DNA of 64,000 nt from Hydrogenobacter hydrogenophilus. GTDB lineage: Bacteria; Aquificota; Aquificia; Aquificales; Aquificaceae. The stretch is taken from the NCBI RefSeq assembly GCF_900215655.1, contig NZ_OBEN01000001.1, positions 1-64,000 on the forward strand, given 5' to 3'. Made by a program: the position numbers and the translations under genes. The notes below the pieces were generated by a model that ran no database searches, was not told the origin of the DNA, and saw only the letters and a program-made list of their open reading frames with translations. Shown piece after piece: positions 46,785 to 55,920 of the stretch (position 1 is its first letter; each line of letters starts with the position of its first letter).

Positions 46785-48802
46785 GCTGGGACCTCTCTGT
46801 ATCTTACCCTTTTTAACACTACATACACGGAGTTAAGTATTATGAGAGATACAAGCAGTATGTACAAGCTTGCAAGACCTGCGTTCAGATAATCACCCCA
46901 TATTACCCTTTGGGCTATCTCAACCGAAGGTATGGAAGGGGGAAGAGTGCCTTGTTTTAACTTTTCTGAAAGCCACTGTGCGTGTGCTAAAAAACCTATG
47001 TCTTTATCCGGATGGAACACCTTTTGCAAACCGGCAGTTATAGTGTTTATGGACACAACAAGAGCAGGAAGACCTGTAACCCACATGTACTTTGCCTTTC
47101 CTGAATTCACAAGGTAAACGGTAGCTACCGTGAGCGCCAATGTGGCAAGTAGCTGGTTAGCTATCCCAAAAAGGGGCCAAAGGGTTTTTATTCCTCCGTA
47201 TGGGTCTATAACGCCTGCATACAGGAAGTATCCCCAACTTGCCACTGTTATTAAGCTTGTGAGTAAGTTAACTTTCAGGTCTCCGTAATTCTTAAAGTAG
47301 GATGAGAAAGTCCCAAGAAGATCCTGAAGTATGTACCTTCCTACCCTTGTTCCTGCATCTATTGTAGTAAGGATAAACACCGCTTCAAAGAGTATGGCAA
47401 AGTGATACCAAAAGGCCAAAAGGGCATTTCCTGTAATTTTGGCAAAGATAAGAGCCATACCGATAGCAAAGGCAGGTGCGCCACCTGTTCTTGAGAGTAT
47501 GGTCTTCTCTTCTACCATGCGTGCCAAGCTTTCAAGCTCCTGAGGCGTTATGTAAAAGCCCCATGAGGATATCTTCTGAGCTGCGGAAAAGACTGTCTTT
47601 CCTATTTCGCTGGCTGGACTATTTATAGCAAAGTATATACCCGGCTCCATAGAAACCGCAGCTATCATAGCCATAATGGCAACCAAAGACTCACCAATCA
47701 TACCGCCATATCCTACTAACCTAACGTGGCTCTCCTTGTCTATGAGCTTGGGAGATGTGCCTGAGGATATAAGGGAGTGAAACCCAGACACCGCACCGCA
47801 CGCTATGGTTATGAAGAGAAAGGGAAAGAGATCCCCTTTAAGCACAGGTCCTGAGCCTGTGAGGGCAAACTGTGTGATTGCTGGCATCTTTATCTCAGGG
47901 TTCACTATAAGAACACCCAACGCTATAAACAGCACAGTGCCAAGTTTTAAAAAGGTACTCAGGTAATCTCTTGGTGCAAGGAGAAACCATACGGGAAGAA
48001 CTGACGCAAAAAATCCGTAAATCATGAGAGCTACTGCAAGCTGAGGTTCAGAAAAGGTAAAAAGCTTAGCGATAGATGGGTTTAGGGCGATGAGCCTTCC
48101 CACATAAAGGGAAAGTAAAAGAGCTATCACACCAAATGCAGAAGCTTGCAGTACCGCGCCGGGCTTTATGTGCCACATGTAAACACCCATAAGCATGGCT
48201 ATAGGTATGGTCATAAGGACGGAAAAAGCTCCCCATGGGCTTTGGGCAAGAGCCTTTACCACAACAAGAGCCAAAACTGCAAGTAGTATGGTAAGGATAG
48301 TGTATATGACTATGAGAGAAACTATGCCACCTATACTGCCAAGCTCTTCTTTTACAATATTACCCAGACTTCTACCACCTTTGCGCATGGAGATTATGAG
48401 TATCACCATATCCTGAACGCACCCTGCAAGCACCGCACCTATAAGAATCCACAGAGTTCCCGGTAGGTATCCCATTTGGGCAGCAAGCACTGGTCCCACC
48501 AAAGGTCCAGCACCTGATATGGATGCAAAGTGATGTCCAAAAAGCACCCACTTGTTAGTAGGTACATAGTCCAGTTTGTTATAGTATCTGTGAGCAGGAG
48601 TTATGTTTTGGTCGTTTATCTCAAAAACTTTATAGGCTATGAAATAGCTATAAAACCTGTATCCTATGAAGTATATGCAAAGGGCAGCTATTAGTATCCA
48701 CAGAGCTCCTATGCGCTCACCCCTGCTCAGGGCTATAACGCCAAAGGCAAAAGCACCTATAAAAGAAACTAAGGCTAAAAGCAGATAATCTTTTAGCTTC
48801 AT
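46781..48802 (-). CDS. cstA: Carbon starvation protein A, peptide/pyruvate transporter
   Basis: 673 residues with about 16-18 membrane spans. Family signatures: NITPAHRYYNKLDYVPTN near 66, LFGHHFASISGAGPLVGP near 87 and ACGAVSGFHSLISSGTSPK near 335. CstA proteins import peptides or pyruvate. The gene lies between a dienelactone hydrolase and hisG with 4-bp overlaps on both sides. It probably supplies carbon, but the substrate here is not determinable. Confidence 0.95.
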   Translation of the reverse strand: MKLKDYLLLALVSFIGAFAFGVIALSRGERIGALWILIAALCIYFIGYRFYSYFIAYKVFEINDQNITPAHRYYNKLDYVPTNKWVLFGHHFASISGAGPLVGPVLAAQMGYLPGTLWILIGAVLAGCVQDMVILIISMRKGGRSLGNIVKEELGSIGGIVSLIVIYTILTILLAVLALVVVKALAQSPWGAFSVLMTIPIAMLMGVYMWHIKPGAVLQASAFGVIALLLSLYVGRLIALNPSIAKLFTFSEPQLAVALMIYGFFASVLPVWFLLAPRDYLSTFLKLGTVLFIALGVLIVNPEIKMPAITQFALTGSGPVLKGDLFPFLFITIACGAVSGFHSLISSGTSPKLIDKESHVRLVGYGGMIGESLVAIMAMIAAVSMEPGIYFAINSPASEIGKTVFSAAQKISSWGFYITPQELESLARMVEEKTILSRTGGAPAFAIGMALIFAKITGNALLAFWYHFAILFEAVFILTTIDAGTRVGRYILQDLLGTFSSYFKNYGDLKVNLLTSLITVASWGYFLYAGVIDPYGGIKTLWPLFGIANQLLATLALTVATVYLVNSGKAKYMWVTGLPALVVSINTITAGLQKVFHPDKDIGFLAHAQWLSEKLKQGTLPPSIPSVEIAQRVIWGDYLNAGLASLYILLVSLIILNSVYVVLKRVRYREVPA

Positions 48803-49503
48803 GTTAGGTGTCTCTTCATGAATTCAACGGTTTTGAGCCACACATCTACCGCGTACTCTTCGTTATAGACTTCTGGTCTTGTGTCGTTAAAGAAGGCATG
48901 GTCAACACCGCAGTAAATAAGAAATTGAGCTTTAACATTGTGTTTATTGCACTCCTCTATGGCATTTAACACATCGCTCAGAGGTACAAAGGCATCTTTA
49001 CCAGCATGCACTGCAAGGACTGGTGCTTTAATTTTGGAAAAATCTATGGGAACTATGGAATAAAGTCCGTAGTAGGGAGCAAGGGCATGAAAGTCTTCTG
49101 GAAACTGTGCTCCAAAGTACCAAGTGCAAGTCCCACCACAACAAAAACCTGTCATACCTATCCTGTAATCCTGCACTCTTCCCACAAAACCTATGTCATT
49201 TTCTTTAAAGTAATCTAAGGAAGCCTTTACCATGGCAGAGGCTTCAGAGAGCCTCTCCTTAAAGAGCTCCTGCATAAGCTTTCCTGCATCTTCTGGATTG
49301 TCCGCAGTTTTTCCTCTGTATAAGTCTATACCAAAAGCAAAAAAGCCTTCGTGTGCGTATCTGTCGCACACATCCTTTATGTGAGGTACAAGCCCCCACC
49401 ACTCGTGTATCACTATAACTAAAGGACCTTTAACAAGCTCTGGTTCCGCAAGATATCCCCTTACCTCAACACCATCCTTAGTAAATTTTAATTCTCTACC
49501 CAT
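48799..49503 (-). CDS. Dienelactone hydrolase family protein
   Basis: 234 residues, alpha/beta hydrolase. The nucleophile elbow is GFCCGGTCTW (Cys nucleophile, near 115), the acid is in VHAGKDAFVP near 165 and the His in GVDHAFFND near 197; HEWWGL near 31 is typical of the family. ATG at 49503 was chosen because GGAGGTGG lies right before it; the longer frame has no homologous N-terminus. Substrate unknown. It opens the leftward cstA-hisG block. Confidence 0.92.
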   Translation of the reverse strand: MGRELKFTKDGVEVRGYLAEPELVKGPLVIVIHEWWGLVPHIKDVCDRYAHEGFFAFGIDLYRGKTADNPEDAGKLMQELFKERLSEASAMVKASLDYFKENDIGFVGRVQDYRIGMTGFCCGGTCTWYFGAQFPEDFHALAPYYGLYSIVPIDFSKIKAPVLAVHAGKDAFVPLSDVLNAIEECNKHNVKAQFLIYCGVDHAFFNDTRPEVYNEEYAVDVWLKTVEFMKRHLT

Positions 49504-49524
49504 CTTTCCACCTCCTAAGCATAT

Positions 49525-49530
49525 ATTATA
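49525..49530 (-). promoter_or_regulatory. -10 box of the dienelactone hydrolase operon
   Basis: Minus TATAAT in a 27-bp divergent gap shared with the TetR gene. The TetR-family regulator could bind here; no clear palindromic operator is visible beyond the AT-rich core. Confidence 0.45.
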
Positions 49531-50139
49531 ATGATGATGCGTAAAGCCATACTTAAGGAGAAAAAAAGGCTTGAGATCATAAGGGTTGCTTGTAAGCTCT
49601 TCTCCGAAAAGGGATATTACAACACAACTATACCAGACATCGCACAAGCACTTGGTATGAGCGTGGGGAATCTGTACAATTACTTTGAATCTAAGGAAGA
49701 ACTGGCTAAGGAGATCATGATTACCGTATCTGGGTGGGTTGCGGAAAGGCTTAAAAAGGTAAACGAGAGGGAAATACCAGTTAAAGAGAAGATTTACGAA
49801 TTTACAAAGGCTTTCTTTGAAATAGCACTTACTGAGCCTGAGCTGATAAACTACTTTCTAAGAGTTTTTCTGGTAAACAGAGAAGTATTCAAAGAAGGGT
49901 GTGAGGGTTTTGCATGTGTAGGCGAAGTAATAACTGAAGTTATGATTCTTCTGTCCGATGGAGTAGAAAAAGGACAGCTTAGAAACCAAAGCTTTTTCCC
50001 TGCTTTTACTACCATAATGGGTCCCTTAGGAGGGATGGTATTTCTGCACAATGAGGGACTCCTGGACAAGCCTCTTATGGAGTACTCAGAAGAGGTTGCG
50101 GAAAACATATGGAACGCTCTTAAAGCGCCGTTAGATTAA
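49531..50139 (+). CDS. TetR-family transcriptional regulator
   Basis: 202 residues. The N-terminal HTH is TTIPDIAQALGMSVGNLYNY with the following FESKEELAKEIM helix (residues 31-62). The C-terminal ligand-binding domain is all helical with two Cys in EGCEGFACVGEV near 130, possibly redox-active. It is divergent from the hydrolase/cstA operon, so it probably represses that operon. Its end overlaps accD by 20 bp. Confidence 0.92.
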   Translation: MMMRKAILKEKKRLEIIRVACKLFSEKGYYNTTIPDIAQALGMSVGNLYNYFESKEELAKEIMITVSGWVAERLKKVNEREIPVKEKIYEFTKAFFEIALTEPELINYFLRVFLVNREVFKEGCEGFACVGEVITEVMILLSDGVEKGQLRNQSFFPAFTTIMGPLGGMVFLHNEGLLDKPLMEYSEEVAENIWNALKAPLD

Positions 50140-50968
50140 ACCTTTTCCAATAGGTTGCCATACTCAAAAGCTTGTAAAGAGTATCTTTGAGCTCCTTTCT
50201 ATGGACTACCATGTCAATCATACCCTTCTCTAATAGAAATTCCGCTCTTTGAAAGCCCTCAGGAAGCTGTTGTTTTATAGTTTGTTCTATAACCCTTGGA
50301 CCTGCAAAGCCTATGAGAGACTTAGGCTCCGCTATGATGATATCACCTAAGAAAGCAAAACTCGCAGAAACGCCCCCCATGGTAGGGTCTGTAAGCACCG
50401 TTATGTAAGGAACGCCCTTCTCTCTGAGAAAACCTACACCTATAGAGGTCTTAGCCATCTGCATGAGAGATAGGATACCTTCTTGCATTCTTGCACCACC
50501 AGAAGTGATCACGGATATGAGGGGTAATTCTTCGTTGGAACACAGTTTGCAAGCTCTGTAAAAGCGCTCTCCTACCACAGAACCCATGCTTCCTCCTATG
50601 AAGTTAAAGTCCATAACCGCAAGGACCACATTTATGTCCTTTAAATTTCCGCGCACCACCACTATAGCTTCGCTAAGACCTGTATCTTCCTGCGCCTGCT
50701 TTAGTCTGTCTTTATAAGGTTTCGTGTCTTTGAAGCGCAGTGGGTCCTTAGGAAGTATGTTCTCAAAGAGCAGTTGCGCATTTTCATCTAAGAGGGATTC
50801 TATGCGCTCTTTTGCGCTCATAGGAAAGTGGTAGTTGCATTTGGGACACACCTTTAGGTTTGCAGATAGCTCTGGCATGTAAAGTATGGTCTTGCACTCA
50901 GGGCATTTGGTCCACAGGCTTTCCTTTTCTTCCCTTTTTTTCTTGAAAAACCTATCAAGTATTCCCAT
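50120..50968 (-). CDS. accD: Acetyl-CoA carboxylase carboxyltransferase beta subunit
   Basis: 282 residues. The N-terminal zinc finger is CPECKTIL with CPKCNYHFPMSA. The carboxyltransferase core shows FNFIGGSMGSVVGERF near 125 and SGGARMQEGILSLMQMAKTS near 158. It transfers the carboxyl from biotin to acetyl-CoA in fatty-acid synthesis; the biotin carrier it needs is charged by the BirA encoded in this window. It is alone on its strand. Confidence 0.97.
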   Translation of the reverse strand: MGILDRFFKKKREEKESLWTKCPECKTILYMPELSANLKVCPKCNYHFPMSAKERIESLLDENAQLLFENILPKDPLRFKDTKPYKDRLKQAQEDTGLSEAIVVVRGNLKDINVVLAVMDFNFIGGSMGSVVGERFYRACKLCSNEELPLISVITSGGARMQEGILSLMQMAKTSIGVGFLREKGVPYITVLTDPTMGGVSASFAFLGDIIIAEPKSLIGFAGPRVIEQTIKQQLPEGFQRAEFLLEKGMIDMVVHRKELKDTLYKLLSMATYWKRFNLTAL

Positions 50969-50998
50969 ACAGAACTTAATTTTACCACTTAGCTATGC

Positions 50999-51004
50999 TA
51001 TAAT
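50999..51004 (+). promoter_or_regulatory. -10 box of yajC-purH
   Basis: TATAAT 7 nt before the ATG at 51012. It overlaps another in-frame ATG at 51003, which argues for 51012 as the real start. Confidence 0.5.
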
Positions 51005-51011
51005 GGATAAC

Positions 51012-51347
51012 ATGATAGACATAGCTTACGCACAGCAGTCAGCACAAGGAGGACCAGCTGGAGCCTTTTTTGTTCAGCTCATTTTTCTCATAGGTATCTT
51101 TGCTATTTTTTACTTTCTTATAATAAGACCACAGCAGAAAGCAAGAAAAAAGCATCAAGAGTTCCTTGCACAGCTAAAGAGAGGTGATAAGGTGATAACA
51201 AGTGGAGGCATATGGGGTACTGTAGTAGATATAGGGGAAGATACCATCACCTTAAAAGTGGATGCAAATACCAAAATCACCTTCACCAAGGATGCTATAA
51301 TCAGCTATCAACCCAAAGCCAAGGAGGAAAAGACAGAAAAAGAGTGA
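51012..51347 (+). CDS. yajC: Preprotein translocase accessory subunit
   Basis: About 111 residues. It has one membrane span (FVQLIFLIGIFAIFYFLIIRPQQK), then the YajC cytoplasmic domain: HQEFLAQLKRGDKVITSGGIWGTVVDI and ITLKVDANTKITFTKDAI. It associates with SecDF, whose genes are not here. ATG at 51012 is chosen because the -10 box overlaps the alternative start at 51003. purH begins 1 bp after its stop. Confidence 0.94.
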   Translation: MIDIAYAQQSAQGGPAGAFFVQLIFLIGIFAIFYFLIIRPQQKARKKHQEFLAQLKRGDKVITSGGIWGTVVDIGEDTITLKVDANTKITFTKDAIISYQPKAKEEKTEKE

Positions 51348-51348
51348 T

Positions 51349-52866
51349 ATGAGAGCTCTGATCTCCGTTTACAACAAAGAAGGTATCCTTGAGTTTGCCA
51401 AAGCGCTTGATGACCTTGGCTATGAGATCGTATCAACGGGTGGTACCGCCGAACTTCTTTCCCAACATGGACTTAAAGTTATAAAGGTAGAAGAACTCAC
51501 AGGTTTTCCAGAAATATTGGGTGGAAGGGTAAAAACTCTACATCCAACAATACACGCGGGCATACTTTACAGGGATTGGGTAGAAGGAGATACACTTCAG
51601 ATTCAGGAGCTTAACATAAAGCCTATAGATGTAGTAGTTGTAAATCTTTACCCCTTTGAAAATAAGCTAAACCAGGACCTGACAGAACAGGAACTCGTGG
51701 AGTTTATAGATATAGGTGGACCAACACTTCTTAGAGCCTCCGCTAAAAATTTCTACAGAGTTTTGGTAGTCTGTGATCCTAAGGACTACTCATGGGTAGC
51801 GCAGAAACTAAAAAGTGGAAACTTAAGCTTTCAAGACAGAAAGTATTTAGCTTATAAGGCTTTTTCTCTTACCGCTTATTATGATGCATTAATATCAAGA
51901 GCCCTTTCATCTTTATTTGAGATAGACCAACTTTCAGAACATTTTGCCCTACCTTTGAGGTTGGCAAATGCCTTAAGGTACGGAGAGAATCCTCATCAAA
52001 AGGGATGGCTCTTACTAAATCCCTTAGAAAACCTAGGTATTACTAGATCAAAAGTGCTTCAAGGAAAAGAAATGTCTTTCAATAACTACCTTGATGCAGA
52101 TACATGTGCCAAACTGGTAAGCGAGTTTCAAAAACCAGCCTGTGTTATAGTCAAGCATGGCAATCCGTGTGGTGTAGCTTTAGGAGAAGACCTCCTTTCT
52201 GCTTTTGAAAAAGCCATCAGTACAGACCCAGAGTCTGCTTTTGGGGGAGTAGTAGCCTTTAACGACAGGGTGGATAAAGCTTTGGCAGGTAAGCTTGCAG
52301 ATATGTTCCTTGAAATAGTGGTAGCTCCAGAATACTCACAGGAAGCTCTTGAGGTGCTCTCAAAAAAGAAAAATCTGAGACTAATACAGTTTATGGGATA
52401 TTCTTATGCCTTTGATATAAAGAAAGTTAGCGGAGGATATCTTTTTCAAGAAGAGGACACTATAGACTATCAGAAGTTGGAGGTAGTTTCTCAAAGACAT
52501 CCCACGCACGAAGAGATGGAAGATATGCTCTTTGCTTGGAAGGTTTGCAAATACATTAAATCTAACGCAGTGGTTATAGCAAAGGATGGTAGAACCTTGG
52601 GTATAGGCTCAGGTAATGTTTCTCGCGTGGATAGTTTAAGGTGTGCCATATCAAGGGCTGTCCGATACGGCTTTGACCTAAAAGGTAGCGTGTTGGCATC
52701 AGAAGCGTTTTTTCCTTTTCGGGACAGCATAGACCTTGCTCACTCTGTGGGTATCAGTGCGGTAATACAACCTGGGGGTTCCATAAGAGACAAAGAAGTC
52801 ATTCAAGCGGTAAATGAGCACAGTATGTGTATGGTTTTTACACACACAAGACACTTCAGACACTGA
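51349..52866 (+). CDS. purH: Bifunctional AICAR transformylase / IMP cyclohydrolase
   Basis: Last two steps of purine synthesis to IMP. 505 residues. The N-terminal IMP cyclohydrolase (MGS-like) domain starts with RALISVYNKEGILEFAKAL and has GGRVKTLHPTIHAGIL near 60. The transformylase has LRYGENPHQKGW near 205, KHGNPCGVALG near 262 and SEAFFPFRDSIDLA near 445. The second activity uses 10-formyl-THF, as does Fmt. Confidence 0.97.
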   Translation: MRALISVYNKEGILEFAKALDDLGYEIVSTGGTAELLSQHGLKVIKVEELTGFPEILGGRVKTLHPTIHAGILYRDWVEGDTLQIQELNIKPIDVVVVNLYPFENKLNQDLTEQELVEFIDIGGPTLLRASAKNFYRVLVVCDPKDYSWVAQKLKSGNLSFQDRKYLAYKAFSLTAYYDALISRALSSLFEIDQLSEHFALPLRLANALRYGENPHQKGWLLLNPLENLGITRSKVLQGKEMSFNNYLDADTCAKLVSEFQKPACVIVKHGNPCGVALGEDLLSAFEKAISTDPESAFGGVVAFNDRVDKALAGKLADMFLEIVVAPEYSQEALEVLSKKKNLRLIQFMGYSYAFDIKKVSGGYLFQEEDTIDYQKLEVVSQRHPTHEEMEDMLFAWKVCKYIKSNAVVIAKDGRTLGIGSGNVSRVDSLRCAISRAVRYGFDLKGSVLASEAFFPFRDSIDLAHSVGISAVIQPGGSIRDKEVIQAVNEHSMCMVFTHTRHFRH

Positions 52867-52872
52867 TATAAT
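52867..52872 (+). promoter_or_regulatory. -10 box upstream of the 97-residue gene
   Basis: TATAAT with 9 nt to the ATG at 52882, in the 15-bp gap after purH. Confidence 0.5.
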
Positions 52873-52881
52873 AATCTTAAA

Positions 52882-53175
52882 ATGGTGCGAGAGGAAGACA
52901 TAATTGCCAGAAGTGTAAGCATAGAGGTAGTAGGAGAGATAAGCAGATGCAAAGAGGGGACCAACTCCAGGTTTTACTGTCTTCCTGTGATCATTCACTT
53001 TGACAACGGTGAAAAAAGGGAGTATATGTTAAAAGCTTTCGGAGAGCCTAAGACACTACAGGACTTCTTAGAAAACAAGAAAGGATTAAAAGACAGAATG
53101 GAAAAAGGTTTTGCCCTTCTGAGAAATGGCGAGATAAGATACGTATCTTACCTATTTCAAGAGGCTTCTAGCTAA
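52882..53175 (+). CDS. Small protein of unknown function
   Basis: 97 residues, not recognised. No membrane segment. An N-terminal beta-rich part (RSVSIEVVGEISRC, FYCLPVIIHFDNG, REYMLKAFGE) is followed by a helical half with many Lys/Glu and a C-terminal RNGEIRYVSYLFQ strand. Its own -10 and ATG, and codon use like its neighbours, support a real gene. The final 24 bp overlap the convergent ribF. Confidence 0.7.
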   Translation: MVREEDIIARSVSIEVVGEISRCKEGTNSRFYCLPVIIHFDNGEKREYMLKAFGEPKTLQDFLENKKGLKDRMEKGFALLRNGEIRYVSYLFQEASS

Positions 53176-54090
53176 TGCTACATCTTGGTGTATCTGATGC
53201 AAAAGCTCGTGCACAGAATCAAATTTCCTTTCCTCCCTTAGGAACTTTACAAACTCCACCTTTATCTTCTTGTTTCTTAAGTTTCCTTCAAAGTCAAGGA
53301 TATGCACTTCCAGTACCTTCTTATTACCGTCAAAGGTAGGCCTGTAGCCATAATTGGCAACGCCTATAAGGTGCTCTTCAACTACCACTGCATACACGCC
53401 TTCTTTCAAACACAGATTTTCTGTTCCTTCTAAATTTGCGGTAGGAACACCTATAGAAGTACCTCTACCATCTCCCTTTATAACCCTTCTTCTTATCCAG
53501 TAGGGTCTTCCAAGATAATTGCGTGCCTCTTCTAATCTACCTTCACGAAGTAATCTTCTTATCAAAGTACTACTCACTACATGTTGACCCAGTTTGAAAG
53601 GTTCTACCGAAAGCACATCAAAACCCAATCTTTGCCCTACTTCCTTTGCCAGCTCTATTTCTCCTTCTCTCTTGTAGCCAAATCTCCAATCGTACCCAAC
53701 AAGCAAAAACCTCGCCTTTAATCTGTTATAAAGTATATCCAAAAGAAAGTCCTCTGCTCTCATGAGAGAAAACTTCTCGTCAAACTTCAAAAATACCGTG
53801 TAATCTACTCCTAAGGTAGCTAACAGCTCTGCCCTCTCTTCAAGACTTGTAAGTTCACAAGGAAGCTGTTTGGGAGCAAGCACTTTGAGAGGATGTGGAT
53901 AAAAGGAAAGCACAACAGTTTTTAAATTTCTTGCGAAAGCCTCTTCTTTGAGTTTATCAATGAGAAACCTATGCCCAAGATGGACGCCGTCAAAGTTTCC
54001 AACAGTTATAGCGCAAGGTTCTAAGATTTCTTCTATGCATTCAAGCTTTTTTATACATTCTCCGTTCCATTTTAAAGAGAGCGTTTTCAT
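53152..54090 (-). CDS. ribF: Bifunctional riboflavin kinase / FAD synthetase
   Basis: About 312 residues. The FAD synthetase domain has AITVGNFDGVHLGHRFLIDKL near 28-48 and VLSFYPHPLKVL; the C-terminal flavokinase has GRGTSIGVPTANL near 208. It makes FMN and FAD for the flavin enzymes of the window (TrmFO, MurB, the nitronate monooxygenase). ATG at 54090 was chosen since it forms an ATGA overlap with the upstream stop; a start 30 bp earlier is less likely. Confidence 0.95.
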   Translation of the reverse strand: MKTLSLKWNGECIKKLECIEEILEPCAITVGNFDGVHLGHRFLIDKLKEEAFARNLKTVVLSFYPHPLKVLAPKQLPCELTSLEERAELLATLGVDYTVFLKFDEKFSLMRAEDFLLDILYNRLKARFLLVGYDWRFGYKREGEIELAKEVGQRLGFDVLSVEPFKLGQHVVSSTLIRRLLREGRLEEARNYLGRPYWIRRRVIKGDGRGTSIGVPTANLEGTENLCLKEGVYAVVVEEHLIGVANYGYRPTFDGNKKVLEVHILDFEGNLRNKKIKVEFVKFLREERKFDSVHELLHQIHQDVALARSLLK

Positions 54091-54683
54091 CTCTTCCAAA
54101 GCTTTGCTATCTTTTCCCAAAAGCTTACCTCTTGCGTGATAATGGGTTTCTCTTCTACCACAAACCTATCAAGATAGTCATCAAGCAGTATAAACCTGTC
54201 GCACACCTTCCTCAGTTGATAAGAGCTTGTTCTCTTAAAAGATGCGTTCTCAACCCTTTTTCCTATCCTTTGTACCTCCTCAACTGTGTAAGAAAAATCA
54301 CTATCACCACTTACAAGCACCGCAGTATCGTAAGCGTTCATGTACGCCATACTGAGCATGTCGGTAGCCAACATAATATCCACCTCTTTTTCCACATATT
54401 CACCAGAGGGTAGTTTCCTAAGGTGTGCCATCTTAACCTTTATTCCCAGAAGGGAAAGCTCTTCTAAAAATCTTCTCTGTCTCATAAGACTTTCCCATTC
54501 GGGAGTGTTTTTTTTCACATCCTTCTCCTGAGGTATGGCACCATAAAAGTAAGCTCTGATAAGCCTTCTGCTTTCTGTTAAAAACTCTACGAGCTTTTGA
54601 TAGTCTATCTTAATGTTTAAATACCTTATAGCGTGAAATATATTAGAGCCATCTATGAAAAGGGCTACCCTCTCATCGATCAT
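54087..54683 (-). CDS. NYN-domain (PIN-like) nuclease, LabA/DUF88 family
   Basis: 198 residues. The acidic metal-binding positions of the NYN fold are visible: LFIDGSNIFHAI near 8, KEVDIMLATDMLSMAY near 98 and VLVSGDSDFSYTVEEV near 120. The spacing and GDSD box fit ribonucleases of the LabA/DUF88 group. It sits between an eRF1-like gene (overlap 4 bp) and ribF. Probably an RNase; target unknown. Confidence 0.9.
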   Translation of the reverse strand: MIDERVALFIDGSNIFHAIRYLNIKIDYQKLVEFLTESRRLIRAYFYGAIPQEKDVKKNTPEWESLMRQRRFLEELSLLGIKVKMAHLRKLPSGEYVEKEVDIMLATDMLSMAYMNAYDTAVLVSGDSDFSYTVEEVQRIGKRVENASFKRTSSYQLRKVCDRFILLDDYLDRFVVEEKPIITQEVSFWEKIAKLWKR

Positions 54684-55900
54684 ATTGCAAATCTTAGAAA
54701 AGCAGAAAGTCCATCTATCTTTTTCTGTGCTTGTGGGTCTATTATTACTTCTACCAACGCTTTTTCTTCTAAGGCGAGCTCTATCGCTTCATCTACTATA
54801 TCAGGTACTTCGTAGGCTACCTCGCCTTCTACAGGACACTCGGGTTTGAGCATGGGCAGGTTAGATTCGGGGCATAAGTACCCGGGTTTTTCAAAGTTTT
54901 CTGGTACTAAAAGTAGTCTCACATTGCCTATGGCTAACTGTTCCAAAACTTGACTGGTTCCATTTACCGCAAGCCCTTTACCCTTTAACTCCTCAAGCTC
55001 TTTCAAGAGCTCTTTCTCTTGCTCCCTGTCTTTCTGCCAAAGCAGGTCTATAACTAAAGACATGAGCTCTTTTTCTGTAATCTCACTTGGGTTTGCACGA
55101 ACATATCCCAAAAGCCTACTCAAAAGGTAAGGATGCAGATGGTTCTCTATCTCCTTTATGTCTTCTCTATCACTACCTATCACGAGTTTATCAAACTTGT
55201 GCTCCTTCCAAGCTTCCATAAGTGCGTCGTTGGCTATCTTAAAAAGCCTGTGCTTTTCCTCTCTTATCCTCATGTGAAATCTGTATTCCCCATAGGAATG
55301 CTGTACCATATTGGGAGCTCCTGTCCTTGCAGGCATAGTGTATCTCATAACGCCTTGTGCACCTTTAAGAAGCCCACCACCACTATGAAATTTGTGAGAC
55401 CTTGTTGCCAAAGGTTCAAGAAAGTCCACCAATTCGTAAATACCCTCCATATCCATTATGTAGAACTTTATGTGTTTCCTGTCTATTAGCAGAACACCTA
55501 CCCGTCCTAACTCCTCGTCTATGGCTGCTACTTCTCTTATTCTTGGGTTTGGAGATACCATAAGTCTGTTCCTATAAACATAAGGAAGTTTTATCACCTC
55601 AAAAAGCCCTTTGGCACTTGATGAGAATATGGCTATACCCCTTGACCCTTTTAAGTTCTCCAATTCAGACAGATAAGACTCCATTTTTGAAAAATCTTTG
55701 TCCAGTGATTCCATCACCTCTTTTTCTAAATTTCTCTTTGAAAGATACTCCTTTTGCTCTTTTACCATGTTTTTAAAGTTTAAAAGGTACTTTCTATCTA
55801 CTCTGTCTTCAGGCATGAGCCTAAGATAGAGACTTGCAACCATGTATTTGTTTGGCTTAAAGGATGTTAGCACATCAAGTGACTCTTTTAAGCTTTTCAT
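54680..55900 (-). CDS. Archaeo-eukaryotic release factor (eRF1)-like protein
   Basis: 406 residues resembling the bacterial eRF1-like (baeRF) families. The N-terminal ~120 residues are helical. The middle domain spans about 125-260 (VGVLLIDRKHIKFYIMD; FHMRIREEKHRLFKIAN; KLVIGSDREDIKEIE). The C-terminal domain has an L7Ae-like pattern (GLAVNGTSQVLEQLAIGNVR; LLVPENFEKPGYLCP). A canonical GGQ is not seen; the nearest are GGG and GAQ near 183-191. A role in stalled-ribosome handling is inferred, as the next gene encodes a nuclease. Confidence 0.8.
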   Translation of the reverse strand: MKSLKESLDVLTSFKPNKYMVASLYLRLMPEDRVDRKYLLNFKNMVKEQKEYLSKRNLEKEVMESLDKDFSKMESYLSELENLKGSRGIAIFSSSAKGLFEVIKLPYVYRNRLMVSPNPRIREVAAIDEELGRVGVLLIDRKHIKFYIMDMEGIYELVDFLEPLATRSHKFHSGGGLLKGAQGVMRYTMPARTGAPNMVQHSYGEYRFHMRIREEKHRLFKIANDALMEAWKEHKFDKLVIGSDREDIKEIENHLHPYLLSRLLGYVRANPSEITEKELMSLVIDLLWQKDREQEKELLKELEELKGKGLAVNGTSQVLEQLAIGNVRLLLVPENFEKPGYLCPESNLPMLKPECPVEGEVAYEVPDIVDEAIELALEEKALVEVIIDPQAQKKIDGLSAFLRFAI

Positions 55901-55920
55901 ACTCTACCTCCGCTTGAGTT

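Noticed and set aside
49504-49647. Longer N-terminus for the dienelactone hydrolase
   Set aside because: It would overlap the TetR gene; the ATG at 49503 has an excellent RBS and gives the family start.
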